A stretch of DNA of 14,539 nt from Rodentolepis nana (taxonomy: Eukaryota > Platyhelminthes > Cestoda > Cyclophyllidea > Hymenolepididae). The DNA is taken from assembly GCA_900617975.1 (NCBI GenBank), contig UZAE01001212.1, forward strand, positions 1 to 14,539, in the 5' to 3' direction. The position numbers were made by a program, and so were the translations under genes. Below the pieces are notes generated by a model. That model saw only the letters and a list, made by a program, of their open reading frames with translations. It was not told the origin of the DNA and did no database searches. Positions 1 to 7,302 of this stretch are shown here, piece after piece. The number at the start of each line of letters is the position of its first letter. The stretch's first letter is position 1.

Positions 1-308
1 TGTTGGTTTATGTCAAAATTATAAGGTTTAATCATTATTTATGATGGTAAGAAATCCAATTTAACCCCTTATCTGTCGAATAATTTTTTTGAGTTCTAAA
101 AATTTTCACCATCTGTTACGAGCCCAGTACCAATTGGCTTATGTTTAAAGAGGGCCATACGCTCCTGCTTGACGTTAAAGCGTTAAACTTGTTTTAAACC
201 CATGCTTTGTTAAAAAGTAATGAATAATAACAAGTTATTTTGTGTTTATTAAGTTGAAACTGAAAGTTTATTGCCCCCCCCCCCCGCCTCGTCATCGCAT
301 AAACCTTA

Positions 309-527
309 TTGACTAATGGACGTAGATTGTACCGAGCGAAAATTATTGTCGTCGGTGCTGTGTTGGCAGCTGTGCTGCGCTCATTTATGTACAAATTGAA
401 TGGAATAAGGCCTATAAACATGCCAACTGAGGAGACCGAAATCCTGTCCACTAGAATTAGAACAAATAAAACCGCTCAATCATTCGTAGCCTTTAGATAT
501 GCTTCCCGTTATTATCATCGTCAATGA
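309..527 (+). other. Unrecognised open frame with short hydrophobic segment
   Basis: A 72-codon open frame begins LTNGRRLYRAK, has a 12-residue hydrophobic run IIVVGAVLAAVL, then a polar stretch, and ends at TGA. Base composition at 330-470 is less AT-biased than its surroundings. LTNGRRLYR loosely recalls the end of TM3 in mGluRs and resembles GRKLYR in the candidate exon about 300 bp downstream. The rest does not match that family. I cannot assign a function; it may be non-coding. Confidence 0.15.
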
Positions 528-577
528 CACAAAAAGTTACCGTCATAAGTTTTAATCGTAAGATGGTATTCTAATAA

Positions 578-716
578 GAGCCCATCCAATTAATATCTGA
601 ATATATGAAAGGGCGTAAACTGTATCGAAGTAGTAGATTACGAGGTAGGGAAATCGATGATTTCAGCCCCATTCTCTCCCAGAAGCCGCTGATTTCTTTC
701 CTTCTAGCAATGCATA
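578..716 (+). CDS. Candidate mGluR exon (intracellular loop 2 to TM4), weak
   Basis: An open frame from 578 to a TGA at 725 contains KGRKLYRSSRLRGRE, then DDFSPILSQKPLISFLLA. This resembles the mGluR order of a TM3-exit TKTNRIYRIF-type basic motif, then a loop, then ISPxSQLVI at the start of TM4. A GT at 717 gives a phase-1 end compatible with the acceptor at 3661, but the donor (A|GTCCCA) is poor. The joined TM4 would also be about six residues longer than usual. No good acceptor is visible; the start is placed only at the open frame. It could be chance similarity. Confidence 0.28.
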
Positions 717-989
717 GTCCCAAGTGAATTTACGTCTGCAATTGGTTATGCTGCTTCAATCTATTTATATCAGAGACACTGAAATTCATACAAGGTAAAA
801 TCTATTGTTTCATACGTGCTTATTGTCTTAAGAGTTCATCATCTAAACCATATATTGAAATAAGAATTTTGAGAGAAAATGATAAGAGATTAAAGATACT
901 CCTCATCAGGTAAATTTCATTATGATTGATCAGTCAAATGGATTACAGGATGCAACATTCTGAGAGAGCAATGTTTGATCTGACTGAAA

Positions 990-1011
990 AGATTATTTTA
1001 AGATTATTTTA
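990..1011. repeat. 11-bp tandem duplication
   Basis: AGATTATTTTA occurs twice head to tail (990-1000 and 1001-1011). Confidence 0.8.
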
Positions 1012-1184
1012 ACTTTAACGACCTTCAATTTACAAATCACAATGGTTTTCCGTTTTTCGAACACACGTCTTATCTCTAAGTATTTTATTAATTACCTACT
1101 CCGGTTTCAATTCATATTCATTTGTTAGCTTTAGGCGGTATACATCTGGAACAGTATAGACACAAAATAAAAATAATGCATAAT

Positions 1185-1201
1185 TTATATATATATATAT
1201 A
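1185..1201. repeat. (TA)n tract beside retroposon copy A
   Basis: A short alternating TA run lies immediately beside the target-site duplication of copy A. Confidence 0.85.
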
Positions 1202-1212
1202 CACCTTTAAAT

Positions 1213-1529
1213 ATTTATTTATATCAAATGGCAGGCGTTTTGATGGTTGTCATTAGCATTTTAGTTGACTTCAGGCTTCGCAGAGGGGAAGGAACATCAA
1301 AGTGAATAAAAAGTCGAGAAGGGGGGAGGGAACAGAAGAGTGTTTCAAAGACGAAGGTAGAAAAGGTAGAATAAGGGTGGGGCGAGTACTGTGAAAGTAG
1401 TCGACTATGACAAACAGGGGGGTGATGGTAGTTTGAAGTCAGAAGTCAACTGCCGAATAATAGACTTTTTGCCACATGAGTATACGTAGCCCAGGGTGCA
1501 CCACGTGGAGGTAAGTCTATCGCACACCC
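1213..1529 (-). mobile_element. SINE-like ribozyme retroposon, copy A
   Basis: This is a near full-length copy on the minus strand. The 5' end (complement of 1529) reads GGGTGTGCGATAGAC; the 3' end reads CGCCTGCCATTTGAT followed by an ATAAATAAAT tail. It is plainly homologous to the copies at 2316, 11542 and 14188: ribozyme head, AGTTGACTTCTGACTTC block, pyrimidine-rich middle, and TGAAGTCAACT block near the 3' end. A 10-bp duplication ACCTTTAAAT occurs at 1203-1212 and 1544-1553. On the 5' side 14 extra bases separate it from the ribozyme's first G, so the insertion boundary is less clean than in copies C and D. No protein is encoded; it is non-autonomous. Confidence 0.88.
1460..1529 (-). 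ncRNA. HDV-like self-cleaving ribozyme in copy A
   Basis: The predicted fold starts at the complement of 1529. P1 is GGGTGT with GCACCC; P2 is ATAGACTT with AAGTCTAT (perfect 8 bp). P3 is ACC/GGT closing L3 TCCACGT, followed by TGGGCTAC. P4 pairs CGTAT with ATGTG using G-U wobbles, and J4/2 GGCAAA carries the candidate catalytic C (complement of 1471). P4 differs from copy B yet still pairs. The string GGGCAAC of HDV is GGGCTAC here. Confidence 0.7.
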
Positions 1530-1553
1530 TTTATTTTGAATATACCTTTAAAT

Positions 1554-2315
1554 GAAACCACATTTACCTTTAATTCGTCGGTGCATTCAAGTATACTTTC
1601 AATCAAAATAGTGTCAAAAGAAACTACATTTTTTCTGTTAATCGAAATAAATTAGTAATTGACAGAAAAGCTTTGAGTACTTTGCCACAAAATTCTCCTC
1701 ACAATCTTCCCTTTGATTCATTGTTCCAAGATAATTTAACGGGAATCGCTTTTTGACATTGTTTAGAACAAAGGCATGCATTCTTTGTTTACATACAATA
1801 CTTGAGGTAATTCGAATTAGAATAAAAATAAATGGAAAGCAAATAAAGTATTTTCAAGAAAAGAAATTGGGTGTTTTCGTTAAAAAAATTATCAAGAATT
1901 GGTTTGCAGTTTTGTATTTTATAAGACAGATTGATGAATAACAGGTGCACTGATATCCATTCAATTTGGATAATTTAAAATATTTCAATTTGTGAAACAA
2001 ATACGGAATATAAAACAGGAAAATTAATCAGATTGGAATTCGTGGATTAAAATAAAGTTAACATTAAATGAGTACTGGATTTCTCTATCTTTTTTTGTAA
2101 AATGTTAATCTATTTTTTTCGCCCTATTATATTTTCTTAACAAAAAAAGTCCAATTTATAAGCCTAATTGTTCACCTTTTCCTATCTGTTCAGCTGTTTA
2201 TTAATGTCAACCATTGTCAACCGAATAAACCATATGGCTAAGGGAAGAAGTCATTTAAATTAGTCAAAAGGGTGCTTTCATTGTGTTCACTAATCCAATC
2301 CAATATTTTGTAATT
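1554..2315. other. No gene seen
   Basis: AT-rich spacer between the oppositely oriented retroposon copies A and B. A 62-codon open frame at 1753-1941 is Lys/Ile-rich and looks like AT-rich chance coding. Confidence 0.6.
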
Positions 2316-2561
2316 GGGGTATGGGATAGACTTACCTCCTCGTGGTGCACCCTGGGCAACGTATAATCATACGGCAAAGTCTATTAACCGGCAGTTGACT
2401 TCTGATTTCAAACTGTATGTAATATTCGACTCCTACTACAGTACTCATCTTACCCTTTCTGAGCCTTGGTGTCTGTCTGTTTCTATTACATCTGTGAATA
2501 ACCCTTCTGTTCTCCCTCCCGAATTCTTCTCATTTTGATGTTTCTCCTCCCCTCTGTGAAG
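2316..2561 (+). mobile_element. SINE-like ribozyme retroposon, copy B (3' end missing)
   Basis: The copy starts GGGGTATGGGATAGAC and follows the family through the ribozyme, the CAGTTGACTTCTGA block and the pyrimidine-rich middle to CCTCTGTGAAG at 2561. There it departs from copies A, C and D: the last 60 or so bases, including the CGCCTGCCATTTGA end, are absent. A purine-rich stretch (about 2598-2680) follows a short distance on. No target-site duplication is visible. It is in the same orientation as the mGluR-like gene. Confidence 0.85.
2317..2384 (+). ncRNA. HDV-like self-cleaving ribozyme in copy B
   Basis: P1 is GGGTAT (2317-2322) with GCACCC (2347-2352), including one A-C mismatch. P2 is ATAGACTT (2326-2333) with AAGTCTAT (2377-2384), perfect. 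P3 is ACC (2334-2336) with GGT (2344-2346), and L3 is TCCTCGT. The joining strand TGGGCAA (2353-2359) is identical to HDV over GGGCAA. P4 is CGTAT (2360-2364) with ATACG (2369-2373). J4/2 is GCA with candidate catalytic C2375. It has the best P4 and P2 of the set, but the P1 mismatch may slow cleavage. Confidence 0.72.
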
Positions 2562-3661
2562 AATAGGTGCAAAGTAGATATTTGTTGGGTGATTACAAAG
2601 GAGGGGAGAGATGGGAAAGGAAGAGGGAGAGGGGGTTGGGGGTGAGGGTTGGGAAGAAGGTGGATCGTGCGTCTTGATTTCAAAATTGGAGACTAAATAA
2701 GACACATCTAGGAAAGCTGTCTTGGTTAGATGACAAGTAGGTACGAATCAGACGATGTACGATACAACGCTCAGTGCGCATGAAGCATAAACTAACGTCG
2801 TATTCGTTAATATATTTGAGAATATTTTTTCTTATTTTTCAACCTCTCCTCCGATTCATATTACTGTGTCAACAACTTCAAAATTTACTCCATTAACAAG
2901 TTCTCTATATCCCAATTATTTGTTAAAATTTTGAAATGGTTTTTTTTTCTGGAGTAAACTAAGAGCGGATAACTTTGTTTCACTTGAATATTTACAGGAT
3001 TTTGGCATAGTAATCTCCTCGCCCCCCCCCCCCCCCCCCCCCCCCACCCACCCACTCTGTTCATCACAACAATGTTACCCCCTCGATACTGTGCAAATAA
3101 GTTAATTTTTTGAGTAATTTTCCATGACTGAAGGGTTATTTAATGTTTTACATCGAAAGTTTAAATTAGGCTATGACAAGTACCCTCCACACAAAGGATA
3201 TCCTTTTTCTTATCTTCATCATGTCGGGGATATTGGCTATCGAGTGTTATTTTGTCCAAATTCCCAGAATTATGGTTGAGATTATGCACATTATCTCCAT
3301 CGTTTATTAATCGGTATTTTGGAATTTGCTATGTCTTCATCCTATTGTTACCACGAGTAGACAGAAGGAACTTGAATTGATACTTAATCATGACAATGCT
3401 CATTGGGTTTCAGCCAAGTTCAGGCCAAGTGGGAATTTTTGTTTTAGATAATCATCAAGCATTTCACCGTGAGCTTTTGAAAATAAGTTTCGAGAAGATC
3501 TATATTTGGAAGAAAGCATAGATTCGTTGCACTTACTTATTTAGAAAGATTTAGTATTGGGTCTTACAAATGTTTCTCCATGGCACATTGTATTCGCCCA
3601 TTATGGACGAAATTTATAAAGTTCTAATGTAATTACTAAATGTGCTTTGTTTTATTACTAG
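2562..3661. other. No gene seen; purine tract and poly-C
   Basis: A G/A-rich stretch (about 2598-2680) follows retroposon copy B, then AT-rich sequence with the 24-C run at 3022-3045. I found no exon carrying the expected mGluR ISPxSQ motif here. If the candidate exon at 578-716 is real, all of this is intron. Confidence 0.5.
3022..3045. repeat. Poly-C run (24)
   Basis: An uninterrupted run of 24 C lies upstream of the TM4 exon. Similar runs occur at 274-285 (12 C), 4949-4961 (13 G), 9763-9773 (11 C), 10739-10748 and 13572-13587. These are likely indel and sequencing-error hot spots. Confidence 0.95.
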
Positions 3662-3823
3662 CTTTGCTTGCAGTGGAGTTTCTGGCTGTGATAGTGATGT
3701 TCATTATCGAACCTCCAAAGGATACTGTTCGATATTCCAAAGATAAAATTCGAGCCCGCATAAGCTGCGATACCAGCAGGAGAGGAACTGTTATCCCACT
3801 GGCCTTTCCCATCTTCCTAATAG
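3662..3823 (+). CDS. mGluR exon: TM4, extracellular loop 2, start of TM5
   Basis: The exon encodes a hydrophobic TM4 (LLAVEFLAVIVMFII), then EPPKD, matching the family's VDPP motif just after TM4. A loop with one cysteine (RISC), expected to bond to TM3, follows, then TM5 beginning VIPLAFPIFLIG. The acceptor TACTAG ends at 3661; a second in-phase acceptor GCAG at 3673 would remove four residues (both phase 1). The frame is closed upstream by a TAA at 3637, so an intron must end here. The donor is ATAG|GTTCGC at 3824; the glycine codon is split across the following 225-bp intron, which contains a (TA)n tract. Confidence 0.88.
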
Positions 3824-3941
3824 GTTCGCATACTTGATATCTTCTTGTATATTGCTATGTTATTTGTTTAAATATACTATTTAATGTCTATGAACTTTGA
3901 AAAGGGTACATTTAAACAAATCAACTACATTTAATACTATA

Positions 3942-3981
<40 letters not shown>

Positions 3982-6002
3982 TTCACATTTTTCATATAGT
4001 AATTAAATGAATTTGGGAATTATATATGCCTTTATTGCATAACTTTAGGTATGTGCACAATTTACGCGATTAAGACCCGCAATCTACCTCAGAATTTTAA
4101 TGAAGCGAAGTTCATAGGATTTACGATGTACACAACATGTGTTCTTTGGCTCGCGGTTATTCCAGTTTACCTCTCGGGCTATGAGACCGAAATGGTGTTG
4201 ACATTGTGCATCAGCGTGTCAGCAAGCATTGCCCTAGTGATCCTCTTTTTCCCCAAAACCTACATCATCCTCTGTCGACCAGAAAAAAATTCTCGAGCGT
4301 CATATGCAACCGCGAAGGATATTAGATGTCATATTGGCGTGCTCCAGACGAATGTGCATCCAAAAGTTCGGAAGAATAAATTTTGGAAGAAGTACGTTGA
4401 ACCCGTTTCAAACGATTTCCTATAATTAATTAATTATAGGCATTACAATTGAGGTTACTCCAAGTATATATAAATAAATAGTAATCTTGAAATGTATACA
4501 TATATTCATATTGGCATCTCCACTGAGAAAAGTAATTACCAAAGATCGAGATCCGGACTCACTTCATTAGGTATGAGGGTTTCTTAGTTATACTAATGTT
4601 AGTGTTTTGCGGTTGCAGTTAGTTTAAAGATTTTGTCGCAAAGAACTGTCAACAATACTCCTCTTTAAGCTGTCTGGCTGGAAATTCGTGGCAATTTAAC
4701 CTTCAGAACCAGGTTTTGCGCTCAAAAGGTGGAATATAATTAGATGGAAGAGAGAAATTCTAGAGAGCTCGCCATCTCCATCGTACTGAAATTGAAAAAC
4801 TATGCGTTCTATTACCCTATTCCTGTCCTCGACAGGATTTTAAAATAAATGAAGTTATTGGTATTCACATTTGTTTAAATCGAAACTTTATCAGACTGCG
4901 TTAATGTTGCTGCAACTTTGAACTTCATAATAAAAGGACAGGCTGGGTGGGGGGGGGGGGGAAGTGGAATTATTTATGTCTGGTCATTCACTAAAGGCTA
5001 CAAAATATATGCAAATTAGTCACGAGTCAATTATAATAAATGACGCAGGGCAGACAACATTTGCATTTTGTCGCCGAAAATTTCAGGGATCGTTTCGCGA
5101 GATTTTTGAAACCGCATTCACTTGAGCAATAGCCATAAACAGGTGAACTAATATTTTTGTCGTTTTAGAAAAACTGATTAAAACGTTCATTTAAATCTGT
5201 TTCTAAAAACTAACAATTTCACATTTCTGAGGTAGTATTAAGACAATCTGTTAATGCTGGCTTAAAATTCACATTTCAAATCGTATTTCATTTTAGTTAT
5301 TGGCATTTCATTTTCGCAGAAGCAACAATTGTGACCCTCGTGAATCCTCGGCTTTTACCGAAGTAGTTGAAATAGGAGCGGAAAAGAGAGCTGCGCCGAG
5401 GTCACCTCCATTATCAAGCACCAAGTTAAATAATTTAGACCGAATTACTGAACATATGATGACGGAAGATAAAAGAAATTCAATGTTGAGCAATAGGAAT
5501 AGGGGTGCTGTTTCACCTGGATCCGCAAACTCCGTTCAATTTGTTCTGGAGGGTAGTCAGCTGAGGAGGTCTTTCATTCGTCGAGAAAAACAGAAACATT
5601 CGTCACAACCTGATAAGCCAACGGTATGCTTTTTTACTTGCATCGTGTTAAAAACTAAGTTTAATAATTTGCATGATTTCGCAACACTTAAGTCCCTTTT
5701 GGTTGCTCTAACTTTATTAAAGTAAGTTATCATTATGTGTGGGTAAAAATGATCGTATTTCGGTCAATCCGTTTAGAGGTTCAAATCATTGCTCTTCAAC
5801 TAAAGAATATAATCACAAACTACTTATATAAATTTCAGTAGTATTGACAACACTATTTCATTGTTCGTTTAAGCACAAAGAAGAGATGTGCCAGACTGAA
5901 TGGACCTTACCACCAGGAAATGACCTAGAATTGGCCGAGGCAGAAGAGTTCTCAACGGCATCGGAAACTGATATTCCACTTTCAGAGTTATCTCTTCTAT
6001 AA
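3662..6002 (+). CDS. Metabotropic glutamate receptor-like class C GPCR, 3' part (4 exons)
   Basis: This is a G-protein-coupled glutamate receptor of the plasma membrane; only the C-terminal portion lies in the window. Exons 3662-3823, 4049-4391, 5320-5623 and 5874-6002 join without a frame break into 311 residues plus TAA. All introns are GT-AG (phases 1, 2 and 0 inside the window, phase 1 entering). Family signatures are strong: FPIFLI then CTIYAIKTR in TM5, FNEAKFIGFTMYTTC into TM6, and FPKTYIIL..RPEKN at the end of TM7. These are the most conserved blocks of metabotropic glutamate receptors. The Venus-flytrap domain, cysteine-rich domain and TM1-TM3 are not seen and should lie upstream, with the possible exception of a weak exon at 578-716. 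The tail of roughly 180 residues is not conserved with receptors I know. Homology to the family is very secure; which subgroup (I, II or III) cannot be decided here. Confidence 0.93.
3938..3978. repeat. (TA)n microsatellite in mGluR intron
   Basis: About 40 bp of alternating TA with one G interruption fill part of the 225-bp intron between the TM5 exons. Confidence 0.95.
4049..4391 (+). CDS. mGluR exon: TM5 to TM7 and proximal tail
   Basis: The acceptor AACTTTAG ends at 4048. The exon carries MCTIYAIKTRNLPQ (TM5 into intracellular loop 3), FNEAKFIGFTMYTTCVLW (TM6), and a TM7 with LTLCISVSASIALVILFFP followed by KTYIILCRPEKN. Loop 3 is the short, highly conserved G-protein-facing segment of the family. 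After TM7 come ATAKDIRCHIG and a basic stretch. The proposed donor is AAGAA|GTACGT at 4392 (phase 2), which pairs in frame with the acceptor at 5319. If the donor is not used, the frame runs on for ten residues plus partial codon to TAA at 4423-4425, giving a shorter tail. Confidence 0.9.
4419..4440. repeat. 22-bp perfect palindrome over the read-through stop
   Basis: The half CCTATAATTAA is followed at once by its exact reverse complement TTAATTATAGG. It spans the TAA at 4423-4425, 27 bp inside the intron. Confidence 0.9.
4473..4478 (+). terminator. Possible intronic polyadenylation signal
   Basis: AATAAA lies 48 nt after the read-through stop at 4423-4425. It could end a short mGluR isoform that skips the donor at 4392. 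Confidence 0.25.
5320..5623 (+). CDS. mGluR exon: cytoplasmic tail, middle part
   Basis: The acceptor CATTTTCGCAG ends at 5319, and the exon begins with the third base of a lysine codon (phase 2), matching the donor at 4392. It encodes about 101 polar residues rich in Ser, Arg, Lys and Asn, including RAAPRSPPLSST and a basic patch RRSFIRREKQK, with no membrane segment. The donor CCAACG|GTATGC at 5624 is phase 0. I find no PPxxF Homer-binding motif; PPLSS is the nearest. Assignment rests on frame continuity and position, not on sequence similarity, because class C tails diverge quickly. Confidence 0.72.
5874..6002 (+). CDS. mGluR terminal exon: acidic C-terminus with PDZ-like end
   Basis: The acceptor TTCGTTTAAG ends at 5873 and the exon opens in phase 0 with HKEEMCQTEW. 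It encodes 42 residues and then TAA at 6000-6002. The segment is acidic (ELAEAEEFSTASETD) and ends PLSELSLL. The last three residues, Ser-Leu-Leu, fit the class I PDZ ligand pattern S/T-x-hydrophobic, as at the C-termini of group I vertebrate mGluRs. The preceding 250-bp intron and the lack of any other in-phase acceptor support this exon; an earlier CAG at 5837 would give an immediate stop. Confidence 0.72.
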   Translation, partial: HKEEMCQTEWTLPPGNDLELAEAEEFSTASETDIPLSELSLL

Positions 6003-6980
6003 ACCAATCAATTATAACCACATGTGTGTTAAGCAAAAATACTTGACGGAGTTTTAAATGCTTTGTAAGTACTTTTGAATGTGTTCAAAAAACATGTGAT
6101 AAATGTGTGCTAAAAGTTATGAGTAAATACTACTGAGTATACTAGATTTTTGGTTCGATTACAGCGAAGTATTCACGCTAGCAATTAGAGTGGGTGGTAA
6201 GGGTAAATGAGGTGAATATACTCTACATCTTATATAAAAAAGCATAGCTGAACTAGCAATATTTATGGTTAGGGTTGAAAGTGACTTCAATTAGTCTCAT
6301 AGTAAACTGAAAAGGCCGACGAGTTCTAGCTTTAGGAAGAAATAGCTAAAAAACTCCATTCATATTCCTGACAATCAAGAGACAAGTAACCGTCGTGTCG
6401 GAAACATTTTCAAGCTCGAAATGTCAAGCTGATAGGCGACCACCTGTAGAATGTGAGGCAAGACATATCGCATAGCAGTTTAATACAGCTGCGTCTATTT
6501 TAGTAGTAAATTAAAGTTTAAAGAACGTGGAGTAAGTTGAATAAGACACAGTGAGTGTACACTAAAAATGAGTTTGGAAAAACTTGTTTCCTTTCACTTT
6601 CACGGATTGCAAGTTAATCAAACGATCAATGGGGAGGTTTCTTTCCTTCAATGTCTGTCTAAGGGATAATTAGACTTTGAGTAATAAAATTGCGACATGA
6701 TTAGTAGTGCTTTCCTAGAGGGAAGATAGAAAACGTGAAAATTTTCAAGCCCTGAAAATGTACTTTACAATAGCAGCCGAATAAATACTTTTGCTAAGGG
6801 TATGAAGCTAAAAGTCAGCTTTACCGTTTCTCAAATATGGAATGCATGAGTTTAGTCAACGTTGAAGTTAAGAGTATCAATCATATTTAAAAGATGGTGA
6901 CAATTTTACGGAGCTGGCTCCTTAAATTGCCTTCAACCTTCGATATGTCTGATGCCTCTTGTCCAACTTAAATTTTCATT
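6003..6980. other. 3' flank of the mGluR-like gene; no further gene seen
   Basis: Likely contains the 3' UTR. The rest is AT-rich with no open frame of note. Confidence 0.55.
6683..6688 (+). terminator. Possible polyadenylation signal of the mGluR-like gene
   Basis: This is the first exact AATAAA after the TAA at 6000-6002, implying a 3' UTR near 700 nt. Nearer variants GATAAA (about 6098) and AGTAAA (about 6122) are alternatives. Confidence 0.25.
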
Positions 6981-7298
6981 TGTAGCGGATTTGCAACACT
7001 TTTAAAGCCCTGACTATCTCAGGAATCTCTGTGGTAGTTCACCTAATAGGTAGTCTCCCGAACAAAACTGTTACCGCAAGTAGCAGAAAAAATACACGTA
7101 CACCAAGACCACGTCTATTCGCAAAGGATGTGGTATCTAATGTGCACTCGCAAGAAGCTCAGTCATAAACGGAATGGCGGATTAGTTTAAACATATGGAA
7201 GCTTCTGATGGGTCACTGGTTGATTGGTTGTCTGAGCTATGAGTTGCACGACGCACCTCCCAGTCCTGGCGCGCATGCACGCGATGACGTGTCCCACA
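6981..7298 (-). mobile_element. Solo LTR, copy 1
   Basis: This 318-bp block on the minus strand begins TGTGGGACACGTCATCG and ends GCAAATCCGCTACA, giving LTR-type TG..CA ends within a short TGT..ACA inverted repeat. It is flanked by a 4-bp duplication CATT (6977-6980 and 7299-7302), as many Ty3/gypsy integrations leave. It is homologous along its length to 12714-13030 in opposite orientation. A degraded polyadenylation signal AATAGA sits at 7114-7119 where the other copy has AATAAA. No internal retroelement coding region, primer-binding site or partner LTR is nearby. Confidence 0.75.
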
Positions 7299-7302
7299 CA
7301 TT

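Larger units (their letters stand above)
725..1202. other. No gene seen
   Basis: AT-rich sequence with frequent stops in all frames; only the 11-bp tandem duplication and the (TA)n tract stand out. Confidence 0.6.
4392..5319 (+). other. mGluR intron (928 bp)
   Basis: Phase-2 intron with donor GTACGT and acceptor TTTTCGCAG. It holds the palindrome at 4419, a possible intronic polyadenylation signal and a 13-G run. Confidence 0.6.

Noticed and set aside
194..451. Minus-strand 85-codon open frame
   Set aside because: It overlaps the plus-strand frame at 309 and its C-terminal half reads AT-rich sequence beyond the poly-C run; no motif or splice context.
2314..2538. 74-codon plus-strand open frame in copy B
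   Set aside because: It lies inside the non-coding retroposon; other copies do not keep the frame.
2445..3067. Minus-strand Pro/Ser-rich and Gly-rich open frames
   Set aside because: They are translations of the retroposon's pyrimidine-rich middle, the adjacent purine tract and the poly-C run.
5390..5420. Homer-binding motif in the mGluR tail
   Set aside because: The sequence is PPLSS, lacking the required phenylalanine.
6150..6165. GGTTCGATTAC resembling a tRNA B box
   Set aside because: No A box at the right distance and no cloverleaf stems.
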